Shown here piece by piece: positions 30,989-31,883 of a stretch of DNA of 31,883 bases (positions are counted from its first letter, which is position 1; each line of letters opens with the position of its first letter). The notes under the pieces are model-generated. The model made no database searches, was not told where the DNA came from, and was given only the letters and a program-made list of their open reading frames with translations. Position numbers and translations under genes: made by a program. The DNA is taken from positions 1 to 31,883 of the forward strand of contig NZ_JNXT01000080.1 of NCBI RefSeq assembly GCF_000716675.1. The letters are read 5' to 3'. Source of the DNA: Streptomyces alboflavus. Lineage in GTDB: Bacteria > Actinomycetota > Actinomycetes > Streptomycetales > Streptomycetaceae.

Positions 30989-31883
30989 TCAGTACGCGGG
31001 CAGGGTGCGCGGGCCCAGGTCGTCGCGGGCGGGCGGCGGGGCGAGACGCACGGACGCGCTGAGCACGGAGAGACCCTCCTGTGCGACGACCACCGGCTCC
31101 AGTGAGACGGTGACCACTTCGGGGTGGTCGTCGACAAGCCGCGAGAGGCGCATCAGGAGCTCTTCGAGGGCGGGGGTGTCCACGGGGGCCGAGCCGCGCC
31201 AGCCGAACAGGAGCGGGGCCGTCCGGATCGATCGGACGAGGTTGCCCGCCTCCCGGTCGGTGACCGGAATCAGCCGGTGGGCGGTGTCGCCGAGCAGCTC
31301 CGAGGCCGCTCCGGCGAGCCCGAAGGACAGCACGGCGCCGGCGACGGGGTCGTGGCCCGCGCGCACGACGGTGTCCACGCCGCGGGCCACCATGGCCTGG
31401 ACGACGGGGCGCAGCTCGGCGGGCCTGCCGAGGGTGTGGGTCAGTTCCCGGTAGGCGCGCCGCAGTTGTTCCTCGTCGGCGAGGTCGAGGCGGACGCCGC
31501 CGAGGTCGGGACGGTGGCGCAGGTGGGGTGCGGTGGTCTTGAGGGCGACGGGGTAGCCCGCCTCGCGCGCGGCGCGGACGGCGGTGTCGGCGTCGGGGGC
31601 GGGAAGCGCGCGGCGGACGCCGATGCCGTACCGCGCGAGCAGGTCGTGGGCGTCGTCGGCGTCGAGCGTGACGCCGCGGACGTCGTCGGCCTTGGCCAGG
31701 AGGCGCTCGATCAGCTCGCCCGCGCCCTGTTCGTCGATGTCGTCGTACTCCGGCACCTTGCCGGGCTCGGCGATGTCGCGCCGCCACTGGGCGTACTTGA
31801 CGGCTTCGGCGAGCGCGCGGACGGCACGCTCGGCCGCGGGGTAGGCGGGGATGCGGTGGTGGGGCGGGGGGTCGGTCCGGGGG
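30989..31883 (-). CDS. C-terminal part of an acetate-CoA-ligase-type ATP-grasp protein (5' end outside window)
   Basis: An open minus-strand frame runs from the right edge of the window to a stop at 30989, giving about 297 residues. The last 255 form an ATP-grasp domain as found at the C-terminus of ADP-forming acyl-CoA synthetases and GNAT/acyl-CoA-synthetase fusions. Segments include ARYGIGVRRALPAPD, AGYPVALKTTAPHLRHR, DLGGVRLDL and a late SLEPVVV. The frame continues without a stop through IPAYPAAERAVRALAEAVKY, so the GTG at 31756 is not the true start. In Streptomyces such proteins are often large fusions with an acetyltransferase domain (recalled); whether that applies here cannot be seen. 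Confidence 0.88.
   Translation of the reverse strand, partial: PRTDPPPHHRIPAYPAAERAVRALAEAVKYAQWRRDIAEPGKVPEYDDIDEQGAGELIERLLAKADDVRGVTLDADDAHDLLARYGIGVRRALPAPDADTAVRAAREAGYPVALKTTAPHLRHRPDLGGVRLDLADEEQLRRAYRELTHTLGRPAELRPVVQAMVARGVDTVVRAGHDPVAGAVLSFGLAGAASELLGDTAHRLIPVTDREAGNLVRSIRTAPLLFGWRGSAPVDTPALEELLMRLSRLVDDHPEVVTVSLEPVVVAQEGLSVLSASVRLAPPPARDDLGPRTLPAY

Noticed and set aside
1..31883. Search for CRISPR arrays, tRNA or rRNA genes, transposases, integrases or phage genes
   Set aside because: No regularly spaced repeats, RNA-gene-like cloverleaf signals or recombinase motifs were recognised by reading. A tRNA or RNA-family scan was not possible here and would be the decisive check.

Overview
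The window reads as chromosomal DNA of a Streptomyces or very close relative. The evidence is a very high G+C content with strong GC bias at third positions, frequent GTG starts, and a set of lineage-typical genes: SepH, CutR/CutS, and the DUF3159, DUF3710, DUF3093, DUF4193 and DUF5998 families. There is also an intergenic inverted-repeat element of the kind scattered through Streptomyces genomes. No tRNA, rRNA, CRISPR array, insertion sequence or prophage gene was seen. Thirty-one coding regions are supported, one of them cut by the right edge.

Layout, left to right. (1) Positions 1-331 are non-coding and repeat-bearing. (2) A minus-strand potassium block follows: kdpD-kdpE (sensor kinase and regulator), then an OB-fold protein and a DUF3159 membrane protein. 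Reading leftward, kdpDE is preceded by a secreted alginate-lyase-like gene with its own promoter, and before that by the Kdp potassium ATPase operon: a 27-residue membrane ORF, kdpF, kdpA, kdpB, kdpC. (3) A minus-strand trio of PaaI-type thioesterase, dut and DUF3710 is almost fully overlapped and ends in a clear hairpin/T-run terminator. (4) DUF3093 (+) stands alone; an EcsC-like protein and DUF4193 form a minus-strand pair. (5) cutR-cutS (minus) form a two-component system. (6) A 57-residue ORF (+), an inositol-monophosphatase-family gene and a ferrochelatase gene (both minus) come next. (7) An MFS transporter and an FAD-linked sugar-lactone oxidase (+) overlap by 77 nt and converge on a repeat-rich membrane protein (minus). 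(8) The cell-division gene sepH (+) is followed by a rhodanese-type sulfurtransferase (minus), a two-domain VOC protein (+), thymidine kinase, a nucleotide-pyrophosphatase/phosphodiesterase-family enzyme, DUF5998, and the C-terminal part of an acetate-CoA-ligase-type ATP-grasp protein (all minus).

The best-integrated system is Kdp. Transporter and sensor/regulator are neighbours but are separated by the alginate-lyase gene. Two 17-bp direct repeats 32 bp apart lie upstream of the transport operon and are the best candidate KdpE-binding sites. The whole locus sits between DUF3710 and OB-fold/DUF3159, genes that I recall being close together in other actinobacteria (dut-DUF3710-...-OB-DUF3159-TrkA type potassium uptake in Mycobacterium). 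Most other genes look like conserved single-copy chromosomal functions. I did not find a wholly new multi-gene system. The most original signals are the 27-residue ORF at the head of kdp, the kdp repeat pair, the promoter/operator of the alginate-lyase gene, the obligatory MFS/oxidase overlap, and the Thr-x-x-Leu-Pro repeat protein. All family assignments are from reading the sequence and memory; no database search was run.
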